Source of the DNA: Neoscytalidium dimidiatum
Lineage: Eukaryota > Ascomycota > Dothideomycetes > Botryosphaeriales > Botryosphaeriaceae
Assembly: GCA_037367355.1 (NCBI GenBank)
Contig: CM074696.1
Span: 4,278,001-4,342,000 of the forward strand
Direction: 5' to 3'
DNA: 64,000 nucleotides
The notes under the pieces are model-generated. The model made no database searches. It saw nothing but the letters and a program-made list of their open reading frames with translations, and was not told where the DNA came from. A program made the position numbers and the translations under genes. This document shows positions 22,590 to 34,309 of this stretch, in pieces; position 1 is the stretch's first letter; each line of letters opens with the position of its first letter.

Positions 22590-25473
22590 TTTGGATTTCT
22601 TTGGGATGGGATGGTGGAGAGATGGATGAGAAGGATAAGTTGCTTTCAGCTCATCAGCATTCTGGGGGTAGGACGGTGCGGAGACGATGGAATAGCGGAC
22701 CGGACTAGTGATGGTGTTTCGGGGCGACGGGCTGAGTTCAGCTCTCCCTTGATCCTTTGGTCTCTGACCAGAGGCTTTGAGTCGTCCCTTGAACTCTTTT
22801 GGCCCTTTCAATCAGAGCTCGAATGGACCATCAAAGAGACGAAAGTCTCCTTCTCCGCATGCGCATCAAGTTGCAAAGTAGGTGGTGTTACTGCCCAAAA
22901 GTCATTCATTCCAATGTGTGGGGGTGTACGACCATATATCCATCGCAGCCCCCATCGGACCGGCCCCTCGTGCCACCATTTCCTCCAAACTCTCTCAGCC
23001 ACGAATCGCACAGGACCACAGAAACACCTAAAACCCGACCAAGCGGGCTGGAAACTGTCATTAACCATCGCCCGCCAACACCTTCCCTTCCGTGCGCCCC
23101 ATTGCGCTGGCGCCAAGCCAGTCAAAAGGCAACGCACAGGCACCCCTAAACCGCTCAATCCCGAACCTATCAGCGGGCATATCGCGCTCAACGGCAGGAA
23201 AGGTGATATAAGCTCAGCAGCAGCTCACGTACACGGACCGACCCCCGCCGACCGGGACCCAAAAAAAGGAGCTCCTGACAAAGACAGGCCAGCGCGTTGC
23301 AAGCCTGCTCGGCAGATAAACGAACACCAGCAACCCCAGCCCAAGCCGCCACATTTGCCCTCCCCCAACCCCGCCCTAACCCCCAAGAAAGAGCAGGCAA
23401 GTCGGCATATTAATTAACTCTAATATGAGCCGACCGACAGTGGTTGTCGATCGGGCAGCCATCCGTCGACACCCGAAACCCGCGTCGTCGCATGTGCTCG
23501 CCAATCCCGACTCGCGCAATGCGATGCTCGAAATGCTGAAAGCCGGGTTTAGAGTTGCGGATGTTGACCGGCTGACATGATTGACAAGGAGAGAGAGAGA
23601 GAGAGCTTGTCGGTACGGCGGGTAGAGTTGGCGGCGTAGACGCGCGATGCGCTTTTGCAGTCGACGCACTCTTTCTCTGCTTGCATGCAGCGCGCTGTAG
23701 TGCTTTATTACTTCGTTGCGATCCCAGTCCGTGAAGTTTGCTTTTTGGGTGGAGAGACCTTGACTCAGCTGCCGCGAGCATGCCTCCGTCGGCAACATTT
23801 CTGAACGTCGCACTTATCGCGCGAAGCTTCTTTCTCCCGCCTACAGCCTCGTCGGCAGTAGCGCTGTGCGCAAGAGCAAAAAAAAAAAAAAAAAATAAGC
23901 GTTCTGGTGCGAACAGGCTCCCGGCATTTCCTGCCTCGCGATCAACGACGAATTTCATCATCCGGCTTTAGGCGGTAGGCTGAGAGGCGAAGCGCCCCGT
24001 CGCAGGAGAGCGTGAGAGGGAGAGAAACCCTTCCTCTGTCGTTCAAACACATGTTTGCCTTCGCTCTCCAGCGCCAGTCTGACAGGAGAAGGTGATACAT
24101 ACATTGGTTCGTAGCGCTGACGGGAGAAACAAGCGCACAGACGCTGTGACCCGTCCGAAAAGCAGCTACTCAAATCATCCCGGAGACGATTATTGCCTTG
24201 CTTGGTCTTTCGCCCCCTTCTGAGGACTCGCAAAGCTGACAGGAGGAAGGGAGGCGGGGGAAGAGCTAGCGGATGCTATGAGGTGGGAAAGTTTGGGGTG
24301 GTCTGGGGTCGTTTGCCGCACCGAAACCACGCGCGGTAATGGCCCCCCCTAACCTCAACTGCACTTTGAGCAGTGCTGAGAGGGAAAAGTATCGCTGCGT
24401 GCGCGAAATTTCACTCAACTAGAGCGGCATGCTGATCAGAGCCAATGAATAACGGCACATAAAGAGACGGTAAACATGCCATGGCACGGAGCCAGCAAGC
24501 GCCCAAAACAGCCACCACCACGCACATCTCCAAACGCAGCGACCTTCAGAATATCGCAAAGCCAGCCAGTCATCAGCCGATTCCACACAGAAAAAAAGTT
24601 CCACCAGAATTCAGCCGGTCAGCATGAACGCCATAGCGATCCTCATCCAAAAAAAAAAAAATACCCCCCCATCAGCGAATAGAACAGCGCGATCGCACTT
24701 CCACCAACCATCAGACCAACCCGATCCGATTTCGCGACCGACCAAGATAGTCCGATCCTAATTGCATCCCACATTTCCCTCCCCAGTCTCTCTCAGCCAC
24801 TGCGACGTCTTCCTATACCCACACGGACCCTGCCCCCCCTAAGGCCTGCACCCTCCCCTTCCACCCAGCATCCTCAACGCACCTACGCCTCCCTCCCCTC
24901 CTCCCACTGCTGCTGCCGCCGCCGCGCTCGGTCCGGTGTCCGGAGACGACGACGACGACGACAGGCCGTTCGAGCTGGTCTTTCGAGCGCACGCCGCTCC
25001 CAGCCGCGCAGTGGAACCGCCCTCCTTCGGGTCACCGCCCGGACGCCCGACCGAGTTCCGGAACGAAAGGGATTTCGTGGAGCCCGGGCATCGCGCCCAA
25101 GCCCGGGGCTGTGGAAGTACGAAGAGAGAGAGGGAAAGAGACGGAGGCCGGCGCTTTTTCCTGTCGAGCGGAGGCTATCGAGCCGCCGTCGACTGCTGCG
25201 GACCCGGGAGCTGTACTGGATCGCTTGTGGCCGGCGGTTGAGAAGGAGCATCGTAACGTGGTCGAGGGGACTCGGTCGCGCGGAAAGCTGACGTTGGTTG
25301 CGCCGCGGAACGAACCTTTTGCGAGACTCGGCAGAGGGGTCTGTGTCCAGGAGGGAAGCACTCGAGCTCTTCGAAGGAGAAATAGAGATTATGTGTAGCA
25401 GCGCAAGGCTACGAAACTAGGTTCTTACACACCCTGACGGCCGTAATCCAAAGCGCTTCCTCATCCAACTCAT
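22590..25473. other. 2.9 kb intergenic, no supported gene
   Basis: Contains a (GA)n run at about 23588-23605 and A-tracts near 23879 and 24649. Long frames here are Pro/Ser/Arg-rich and unsupported. Confidence 0.45.
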
Positions 25474-27582
25474 CTACGAGACCCCACCAGCCAACGCCTT
25501 CCTGTATCCGGGCCCTAGAAGTCTAATGATATTCTCTACATCGGGGGCTTCGGGTATTTTCTGGTCCCCTGTTGGCTCCTTTTCTAAAGCAATCCCGCCT
25601 TTCTTCTCGCCGTCAACGTCGACTTGAGCTGCTTCCAAGACATCCTTGTTCTTTCCATAGCGGAGGGGGCCGTCGGCAGTGGCCGGGGTGATTGGAGTGG
25701 AACCCATCAAGTCAAGCCATTTGGCGATATACATGCCCGGCCCGAATTCTGTCCTTGAAGAACAAGAAAGGATCGATTTCATGCGAGCTGCAGACGACTT
25801 GTGAAGGTGTTCGATATATTCGGAATGAGCATCCAGGGACTTCAATATAGACTCTCGATCCTCAGCCGACAATTTGCTAAAAAGAGAATTCAAGGTAGGA
25901 TCCATGGAGCCAGCACCGTGGGCAGAATCAGACGCCCTTTGGAATTCGGAAATGAACTTCAGGGCATACTGGCGGAACCATTCGGTAACTTCCGTGCCAT
26001 TCTTGGCGACTTGATGTAAGAAGCGATGCAAGGAACCTTGATGCTTTTTCAACAGCTTGACAAAATCCTCGACGGTTGGCGGAGGCTTCAACTTGTCCTT
26101 GCTCTTCGAGGGCGACGGAATTTTCGCAACTTTGATCAAATCATTCAAAAAGTTCTCCAGGTCAGTGAGACCGCCACTAAGGTCTACGGCGTTATGTAAA
26201 GCTCGGATGATTGGGTCGTAAGCGGAAACAAGATCTCGAATAGCTTCGGTGAGATGGTCGGGCTGCTGCCGGCAGAGGACTTGAGAAAGTTGGTCGCGAT
26301 CGCGGATTGAGAGTTGGGCCTTTAGATACGCCTGCGCTTGGGACTGTTGTAATTCTGAGAGGTCGGTGGACAGAGAGTTCTCTTCGAAGATCACCGCAAC
26401 GATTGACTTAGGGGTCTCCTCTAAGGATCCGTTAGATTTTCTGATACGAAATCGGAGTGTAGGAGCCGTACTGCTTGCGGCTCGTCTCTTTTCTCTTTCT
26501 TCTCTTGTTAATTGAAGGTGGTTCCTAATCGCTTCGAGGTGCTTGTCACTTGGGCGCTCCTTTTCTTTCGTCTTCTCAATCTTAGTGGCTTGCTTTTGTA
26601 GTTCAGAGGAATCCCAAGCAAGAACAGTCGAGATGATGCTATGCAACGGTGAGCATGAGGTTTCCACAAGGACGAAGTAGATACGTACGACTGGAGCAAG
26701 TTCATCCCTTCGTCAGCATTCTTACTGATACCAACCCAGTTGGTGAGCGTGCCGACGCTGAACTTGGCAAGGACCAGCCTGACCATTCCGTTAATCATGG
26801 TGGCGGCATTGCCAACCCTTAACGTCTGGCGAATGATACTGTAAGGAACAAGCTTGTGGACATTTGCAAGTATGCGCAGCAGCGCCTGACCATCTGGCGA
26901 AACGACCAGGATATGGTGCATTAAAGAAGCAAGGCTGCAGCATGTCAGCCTAAGGCTTCCGCATTCCAAAAATAGCAAGGCTGGCGGTGAACGCGTACTT
27001 GACGAGAATGAATTCGTGGGCAGCCTGAACCAGGGGAGAGTGATCTTCTAGGTTGTCGGTCTCTGCGCATTTGGTAAATAGCTCGTCTATCATGCCGCCG
27101 TAGACCAGCTGTTGCAGAAAGTCGTCCCAGGCTTGCATGACATCCTCGGGTTTTGAGGTGTCGTACTCGCGGGTGGGATCAACGTCTCTCATGGGAAAAC
27201 CACCGAGGGCGCCTTTGGCAGGATACTCGATTAGGGCGGAGATGGCGGTAGCCAGCGTCTTCCGCAAGCCGACGGCGCCCTTGTCATAGCTCTCGGAAAG
27301 CTCTGCGGCGCCGAGTTTCTCGACGATGGTCTGGATGCGCTCCTTCCAAAAGGCATCGTCTACGGTGGAAAGACCGGGAAGGGTGAGGGCAAACTTGCTG
27401 AGAAGCGACTGCAGGACGGGCGAAGTGCAAGGCTGGGCGTCGTCCTTGACGAAGGGGTGGCCGTATTTGTGGATGGCGTCGGGCCACTTGAAATTCTCGA
27501 TTTCACTGTAGACCTCATGGTGGGTCAGGACGTCGAAGAGAGCGTGGGCCTGGGGCGGGGTGAGGTCTGGGCTGGAAGACAT
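25474..27582 (-). CDS. PX-associated protein (PXB + DUF3818)
   Basis: Three exons (27582-26999, 26934-26689, 26638-25474; introns 64 and 50 bp) give 664 residues. The N-terminal 130 residues (LTPPQAHALFDVLTHHEVYSE, ALGGFPMRDVDPTREYD) match the PX-associated PXB domain. The middle and C-terminal part (MHHILVVSPDGQALLRIL, YDPIIRALHNAVDLSG, LKKHQGSLHRFLHQV, GPGMYIAKWLDLM) matches DUF3818. These occur in fungal lipid-trafficking proteins related to yeast YPR097W, which also carry a phosphoinositide-binding PX domain. I do not see a PX domain here. The shorter paralogue lineage in filamentous fungi also lacks it. Likely cytosolic or peripheral membrane, lipid/vesicle related by inference. Confidence 0.8.
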
Positions 27583-28349
27583 GGAGGGTGGTGTTGAGAG
27601 ATGTCATGGTGGCAGCTGGAGAAAGCTGTGTCCTGACTGCTGGACCAAGCACCCGTTCGCACCTGCGCCTGCGCCTGCGCCAGCGCCAATGCCAGGCATG
27701 ACGTTGATGAGACGCGCCGCACGCTAGCCCGAGAAGAATCCGACGCCGGGCACGTGCGCTCTCTGGTTGCTTGTGACAGATGTGGCAGAACAGCCTCGCC
27801 AGCTGGAATCTCCCTTTGTGCAGTCTGATTTGTGTGCTGCACCGGAGAATAATGGACGCGATCATGCGGCTTGTCCAGAGCTTACAGGCCTCGGCTGCAC
27901 GCGACTCAGCAACGCATGCAAGGGAGCCCAGCAATCCGTTTTTGCTCATCACGTGCAGGCCCCCACAAGGCAGATCAGTCTCGTCTACTTTCCCGTCTTC
28001 CACGCACAGCCTCCCTGGTCTCATCCCGCCATCAACTTTCGAGCCGATTCAAACACCCTAAGCTACCACCGTAGCCTCGAGACCAGCCCGTGCTCCATGA
28101 GTGCATCGCATTTCGTCCAGCTGTCAACCCAGGAACACCGCGCGCTTGAGTTGTACTGTACATCGCCTAGTTTAGAACCGATCCCACTCATATCGGGAAA
28201 GAGATTTGCATTAAAATCTACAGATCCCATCGTTTTGGTTTCACAATTCCTTGATATAGTCCCGGCTCCGTCAATGACACCATGATGACGGCCCAGTCAC
28301 GGTCTTGGCATATTCGCCCTCTGTGTTTCCATCGACACGGGTATCTGCA
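27583..28349. other. intergenic, no supported gene
   Basis: Upstream region of the PX-associated gene. Contains an imperfect CCTGCG hexamer tandem near 27661-27684. Confidence 0.5.
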
Positions 28350-28862
28350 TCAGGCCTCGTGTGTATTGAAATGCCAGACTGGCTCCGGCTTTGTTCCTTG
28401 GTCACCGCAACGACGGTACTCATGATGTTCCGAGATATCCTGCCTGGCTCTCCAGACCTCGACCCCCTTCGCAAGATCGCCATCAGGCTGAGCCAATTCC
28501 TCGTAGCATGTATTCAAGTCGCACTCCAATTCCAGTTCTTCTTGGGCACACTTGCGGATTCTCTCGAAGTCGATGAGGTCGCCACGAGTCCTTGAGCGAC
28601 AAAGATGTATGACGAGCTCGGATGTCACAGTCGACGTCCTGGGAAAACTATTCCACACTGCCTCGACCTCCTCGAGGATCAATGGGAGTTGTTGTGTGAG
28701 GAGGTGAGTACCGATTGCATCAGCTAGCTCGTCAGCCTCCGAGTTCCTATGTTGTTCTCTCAGTATCTGCATCGTGCAGACCGCAGAAACAATGTTCACT
28801 TCCCCGGGTGATGGCGAGACATAGGTCCTGTCGGGACTCAGACACTTTGGCGATGGCTCCAT
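28350..28862 (-). CDS. hypothetical protein, 170 residues
   Basis: A true ATG (28862) opens 170 codons with balanced composition. The region GEVNIVSAVCTMQILREQ, ADELADAIGTHLLTQQLP and EAVWNSFPRTSTVTSELVI is predicted helical. It faintly recalls the region C-terminal to a BTB domain in fungal BTB proteins, but no BTB core is seen, so this is not a call. It could be a truncated relic. No intron needed. Confidence 0.35.
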   Translation of the reverse strand: MEPSPKCLSPDRTYVSPSPGEVNIVSAVCTMQILREQHRNSEADELADAIGTHLLTQQLPLILEEVEAVWNSFPRTSTVTSELVIHLCRSRTRGDLIDFERIRKCAQEELELECDLNTCYEELAQPDGDLAKGVEVWRARQDISEHHEYRRCGDQGTKPEPVWHFNTHEA

Positions 28863-31346
28863 GACGCGACTGTCGACCTTTCACCGATGAATGTTACCTT
28901 TCCAAGATGGTGGATTCACTGACTCCACTTGCAGTCTTCCTCACTCAAGGCTTGCTGGTTTCAAGAGACAAAGCAACAAATCCTAGGTATTGGCGTGAAG
29001 TTGGTAAGTGTTTTCAACAGCTACATGCATACAATGATATTCGTGAACTCATCTGTTGTACACGTTAGTATGTTGTACCAAGATTTCTGGCTGTTTGTCT
29101 TTGTCGGCTGGTTGCTTCCGTACTCTTGTTGTGCGTCCTTTATAAACTTTCCACGTGTCAATATTCCACGCTTCTTTCCTTCAGTGCCTGCAGCAAGACA
29201 TCTCAATTCCATGTCAAACGATTTTTCTCGCCAACGATGTGCGAACTCCTGTGTTTCAAGACAAAGTGGGGAAGATACAGCGGGGGAAGGAAAATCTGAT
29301 AGGAGCCTGGTCAGAACGGGCCATCTTTCAGCCAAGGAGAAAGAACGTCTGAAAGCATAATCACTAAAGAAAAGAAGAGCAGGCGGTGAGGAGAAATTGG
29401 GCTGTGCGGTGTTCTCCGCGGAGGGAGTTGGAAAAGGTTGCAGTGTGAAAGGCGTCAAGATGGGATGACAATCCACACCCCGCTATCCCTCCACAAACTC
29501 AGATCCACCGAATGCGGAGGTGCTGCAGCGTGTGGGACGAGTGCGGCTGGGGAAGAGCGTCTCGAATCGCGGAGGTGGGTATGGTGCATGACCACTCAGC
29601 TGGTCCAAGCACACCACCCTTTTCCTCAACAGTCGCGATCTCCGATTACCTTATCAAGCAATGGGTGGGTCAGAAATGAAAAGAGCACGACAAAGTTTCA
29701 GCCGCACGACGCCGTTGACGCGCGTAAGGCCTAGGGAGGGAAACCCAAAGTGCAGAGAACGGGAAAGGCCAACAGACCTCCGCTTGTTTTTTCGGCATCC
29801 TCCATGGTTCAGCACACGACACGGCGTCTCAACAGCATTTAGTGGCTTGGTAACTGCAGGCGGACACCTTACACAGAGCTTGATTCGGATAAGTGTTTGT
29901 GCTACTCGGCCAGCTCAGGCCGCTTTTAGCAATCGGCAATTACCAAGCGCCCGTCAGGCGGGCCGGTATCTCAGTCACGGCGGCTTTGCGGTCGCCGAAC
30001 GCCTCGAGCCGAATGGAGAGTGCCGACTCGGGGCCGCGACAGCCTTGGCACAACTGTCAAGCGTCCAGGCCGGTCACGAATAGGAGAAGCCAGCTTGGTG
30101 TTTCCTGGCTCGAGGAATTCTTTGCCGAGCTCGGTTTCCCTCCCACAGTTCACCCAGCCTCTACCACAGCTTCTGCACGACTTCTAGTGCTGACGCTAGA
30201 AACAGCCAAGCTGTAGAATCTGCTCCATCCCGCCTCTTGTTCCTAGCTCTCGACACTAATTGTCTCACGAAGTCGCCAGCCGCATGAGCTGGGGGGTGCG
30301 CCACGGCGGCGAGTCGACCAACACCAAGGAGTATATTTGTGCGAAGATCCTCCGGCATTTTCGCCGACCACGAGCTTAGCTCCCACCAAGGTCCCTGGCC
30401 GACGTCGAGCCCCCTCTCGGCACGCGCACGACTGCACTTATATGGCATAAGCCTTCTGCAAGCTACTTTCTAGCGCCCTTCTCGATAGATTCTGCTGCGT
30501 TGTGAGAATCTTGGTCGAGAGATTCCGCGATTTACGGTTGTGCGCTGACTTGCAAGACTAAGCGACATCTCTCCTGCAGACTGTGCATGGCTGCCGTAAC
30601 CGTGTTGCGCAAGTCAATGCGCCGTCATCGCAACATCGTGCCATGATGTTTTTGTTGTTGAGGAGAGCCGAAGCGTGTCCTTGGCAGGTTTGCGCTGAAG
30701 ACAAGAGCAGAGTGGCGGTCCAACAAGAGGGGCTTGACGATAAGCTTGTGAGTCGCTGAAGACCGCGACTCAGGAAAAGGCCCGCAAAGCTGTGACTAGC
30801 AGCAGGGCCTCAACATCCAGCAATGGTCAGCGGTAGTCGAGCACATGGGCGCACAGCGCAGCAATGCGCCTGAGAGCCGGCAGGCGTTGTAGGAGCAGTT
30901 GTATGTGCGGCATGTCAGCCATCAGCTCGAAGCGCGACCATGGTTCTGGACTCGGCCAGCTCAAGCTGGGCTCTGGTTGGCCGCGACTAGCTCCCATCCG
31001 CGCACTATGACGACTCCACAGTTGCTAAAGTAGCGCGGTTTTTGAGTAAGCGGCTGTTGCTCTAGCGCGCCCGAACCCGACGCGGCTCTAACCCAGACTC
31101 CTCCAGATTCTCTGTGGGCCTTACCCCATGGGCGCCTTCTCCGTGATAGAGTCTGTGCTCGCTGTACACCTTCGCGCCGATACTCCCTGGCACGATTGTG
31201 TATAAATCCATCTTTTCCGCAGCAATCATGCATGTCTCACACCATCGAGCCATCTCTCTTCTCCTCTCATATCTTGGGATTGGGAATCACCTCCGAGGCC
31301 TTCCACACCAAATTCTCTCGGCCTATCTTCCTTTACCTCAGTCAAA
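28863..31346. other. 2.5 kb intergenic, no supported gene
   Basis: No ORF with coding character. The last 150 bases, CT-rich, are the leader of the MFS gene. Confidence 0.5.
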
Positions 31347-32854
31347 ATGGCTGGTGGATTGCCCATCCAAACGCAGACCGTTGAAGGTGGTTACCTCACG
31401 GGCCGCAAGCTCATCTATCCTCTATCCCTCGTCATCTCTCTCTTCTTCCTTTGTGAGTGACTTCTACCATCTACTTCGCTTTCACTTTCCACTTACGATC
31501 ACTAGGGGGGTTCTCCTACGGTCTCCTCGATGTCCTCAACAAGCACTTCCAGACCGTCCTCGGTGTCACCAAGCTCCAATCCACCGGCCTCCAAGTCGTC
31601 TACTTCGGTGGTGGCTACCTCCTTTTCTCCCCCATCGCCGCCGAAGTCATGAAGCGCAAAGGCTATAAGATCACCATCCTCATGGGCCTCACGCTCTACT
31701 CCCTCGGCGCCGTCATGTTCTGGCCGACCGCGCACTTCTCCACCCCGGGCAACGAGAAAGCCTCCTTCGGTGGCTTCTGCGCCTGCACGCTCGTCATCGC
31801 CTGCGGCCTCGCCACCCTCGAGACGGCCGCAAACTCGTACGCCGTCGTCATCGGCAACCCTGCCAGCGCCTCCGCACGCCTCCAGTTCTGCCAGTCCTGG
31901 AACGGCGTCGCCTCCTTCATCGGGCCGCTCATCGCGTCCAAGTTCTTCTTCTCCGGCTCCAACGCCCACAACCTGACGAACGTTCAGTTCGTCTACCTGG
32001 CCGTCGCCTGCGCCGGCGTCGCCGTCGGCATCCTCTTCGCCGTGTCCAAGCTCCCCGAGGTCACGGAGGAACAGCTCTCCGGCAAGGCCTCCGCCGACAA
32101 CCTCGCCCTCGACGCCTCGGGCCGCGAGATCGGCGCGGGCCCGCTGCACAAGCAGTACAACATGATCTTCGCCTTCGTCGCGCAGTTCTGCTACGTCGGC
32201 GCGCAGGTCACGATCGCGTCCTTCTTCATCAACTACGCGACCGAGAACGCGTCGTACACGTCGGCGCAGGCGTCCAACATGCTGTCGTACGCGCTCATCA
32301 CCTTCACCGTCGGCCGCTTCGTCGCGACGGCGCTGGCGACGGTGCTGGCGAGCGACTTCATCCTGCTGGCCTACAGCGTCGCGGCCATCGCGCTCAACGC
32401 CTACGTCTGCGCCGGCCGCGGCCGCCCCGCCGTCGCCATCCTCATCGTCATCTTCTTCTTCGAGGCGCCCATGTACCCCACCCTCTTCACCCTCGGCACC
32501 GCCAACCTCGGCCGCCACACCCGCCGCGGCGCCGGCATCCTCGTCATGGGCGTCTCCGGCGGCGCCATCTTCCCCCCCGTCCAGGGCGCCGTCGCCGACG
32601 CCGCCGGCACCCGCATCTCCTACGTCGTGCCGCTCGTCGGCTTCGTCTACGTCCTGGCCTACGTCGCCGTGCACTGGGTGAGGCACGGCATGGTCGTCGT
32701 GCGGCCGAAGGGCGCCGCCCTGGTCGAGGGCGAGGCCGTCGGCGGCAAGGTCGGCGGCGTCGTCGAGAACGTGCATTACGGCGCCGAGAAGCTGGAGACG
32801 ACGCGCGTGGAGAAGGCCGAGGGCGCCAGTGTGGTCGCCGTGACGAAGGTTTGA
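31347..32854 (+). CDS. MFS sugar transporter, FucP (fucose permease) type
   Basis: Two exons (31347-31452, 31506-32854; 53-bp intron) give 484 residues with about 12 transmembrane helices. The first helix with LFFLWGFSYGLLDVLNKHFQ is the hallmark of the FHS/FucP family of sugar:H+ symporters. Other family features are GGYLLFSPIAAEVMKRKGYK, CGLATLETAANSYAVVIG (helix 4) and FFFEAPMYPTLFTLGTANLG (helix 10). The central loop (about 210-245) is hydrophilic and the C-terminal tail is cytosolic. Expected to import a hexose or related sugar across the plasma membrane; the substrate cannot be told from sequence. No catabolic gene is adjacent. ATG follows a TCAAA context. Confidence 0.9.
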
Positions 32855-34309
32855 AGGGTTGGGTTGAGGCATTGGGGGGGGAGGTACGGAGGGGGATGTG
32901 TGTGTCCGAGGGACGCTGCGTTTAATTGCTCAGAGGAGAGGGAATGTGGAAGGGGGGGAGTGTTTCATGCGGTTATGATTATGATACCTCGTTTTGTACT
33001 TCTTTTTCCTTACATAGATCTACTGCGTAAGCTACGGCAATAGACGTCCTGAACTGTACGCTACTACCTCACTTGGTCCGCACGCGAGCAACTGCTGAAT
33101 ACAGCCACCTACCGCTTCAAAGCCTAGAAGAGATCATCCATCTGTTTAGTCGGAACGCCTTTGTATATTGCCACATCTTCTTACGCCGTCGACGTTCACC
33201 ACAAGCTCCCTAAGGACCGAGGGCTGGGAAAACGTGCATGACCGACACACCACATCGTTCCCTTCCTTCCGCAGGCAATAGACCCTGTAAGCCGCCCGCC
33301 GTCCGGGCTATCCAAAGTGTCGGATGGGGCCAATTCCCAACGCGACATCACAGCGAAAACGTCAAGGAGCTCTTCCAGGCCGACGCCGCCGACGGCTACT
33401 GGGGGAAAACAAACCGCTCGCGAGAACTCTGGCCCCCAACCAAAAAAAAAAAAAAAAAAAACCGGCCTTTTCGCCAGCATCCTGGGCGTATCCCTCGTTT
33501 CCCCCGTTTCGCCAGTGCTCCATGCCTTTTGAGTCAGCAACGGAAACGTCCCATCGGCCCGTTCGTGGTGCTTCCCGCCATCCTCAAACGCTGCTGCCGA
33601 ACGCCAGCAACCATCGACGAACGAGAGAAGCGAACAGCGCACCAGCTCTCACAGTCGAAGTAAAAGAAAAGAAAAATCAAACCGTATCCTGCCAGCCGGC
33701 AGCGCGCCGTCGTTCATCGTTGGTGATTATTGGAGCCGTCGAACAAGAGGGTTTGATGAAAAGAAGCATTGTTGACTTGCGATCAAACTTTCGAGCACCG
33801 CGCATGCACGTTTGGCGAGTGAGCAGTGGTCAGGTGCCCCCGATGGGGGCCCGCATGATGCGGCTTGTTCGCTATCTACTAAGGGCTCGTACACGCCTCC
33901 GAAGAAGCGTGTACGAGCCCTTATTCCGAACCTGCCGGTCTATGAAGTGTGTGTGTGTGTGTGACCGACCCCGTCAATCCTCCGCCCAGAGTGGCCAAGC
34001 CACTACATGGGGAAGGAAAAGCAAAGAGGGGTGGTCCGGAACGTATGGTGATGAGGGAAGGGGAAGAAAGAAAAAAAACCGGGAAAGGAAAAAAGGAAAG
34101 ATTTTCCCAATCCCTGACCAACCTCCCACCGCGGAGACGTTGATCCAGAAGACGTTGACCCAGAAGTGTAGCAGACCAGAAAGAGAGGAAGAGAGGCCTC
34201 ATCGAACCCACTCGACCAGAATTCGCCGTGAACGCCAGGCTAACCCGAGAAGAGAAAACCCGTGTGAACTCCGTAACAATAGAGGTGAAGCAGGCGCACT
34301 TGGGGGGTA
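32855..34309. other. intergenic with hairpin and A-tract
   Basis: No supported gene. Holds an A19-20 tract near 33440-33459, the inverted repeat at 33880-33923 and a (GT)n run near 33947-33961. Confidence 0.5.
33880..33923. repeat. 17-bp perfect inverted repeat (hairpin)
   Basis: Left arm 33880-33896 (TAAGGGCTCGTACACGC) is exactly complementary to 33907-33923, with a 10-base loop. It lies in noncoding DNA between the MFS and rhodopsin-domain genes. Confidence 0.9.

Noticed and set aside
22251..23417. 388-codon plus-strand ORF
   Set aside because: Chance open frame: mixed Pro/His/Arg-rich composition, no domain, and it overlaps a better minus-strand small-gene candidate.
31502..32872. 456-codon minus-strand ORF opposite the MFS transporter
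   Set aside because: Asp/Gly/Ala-rich shadow of a clear FucP-type transporter.
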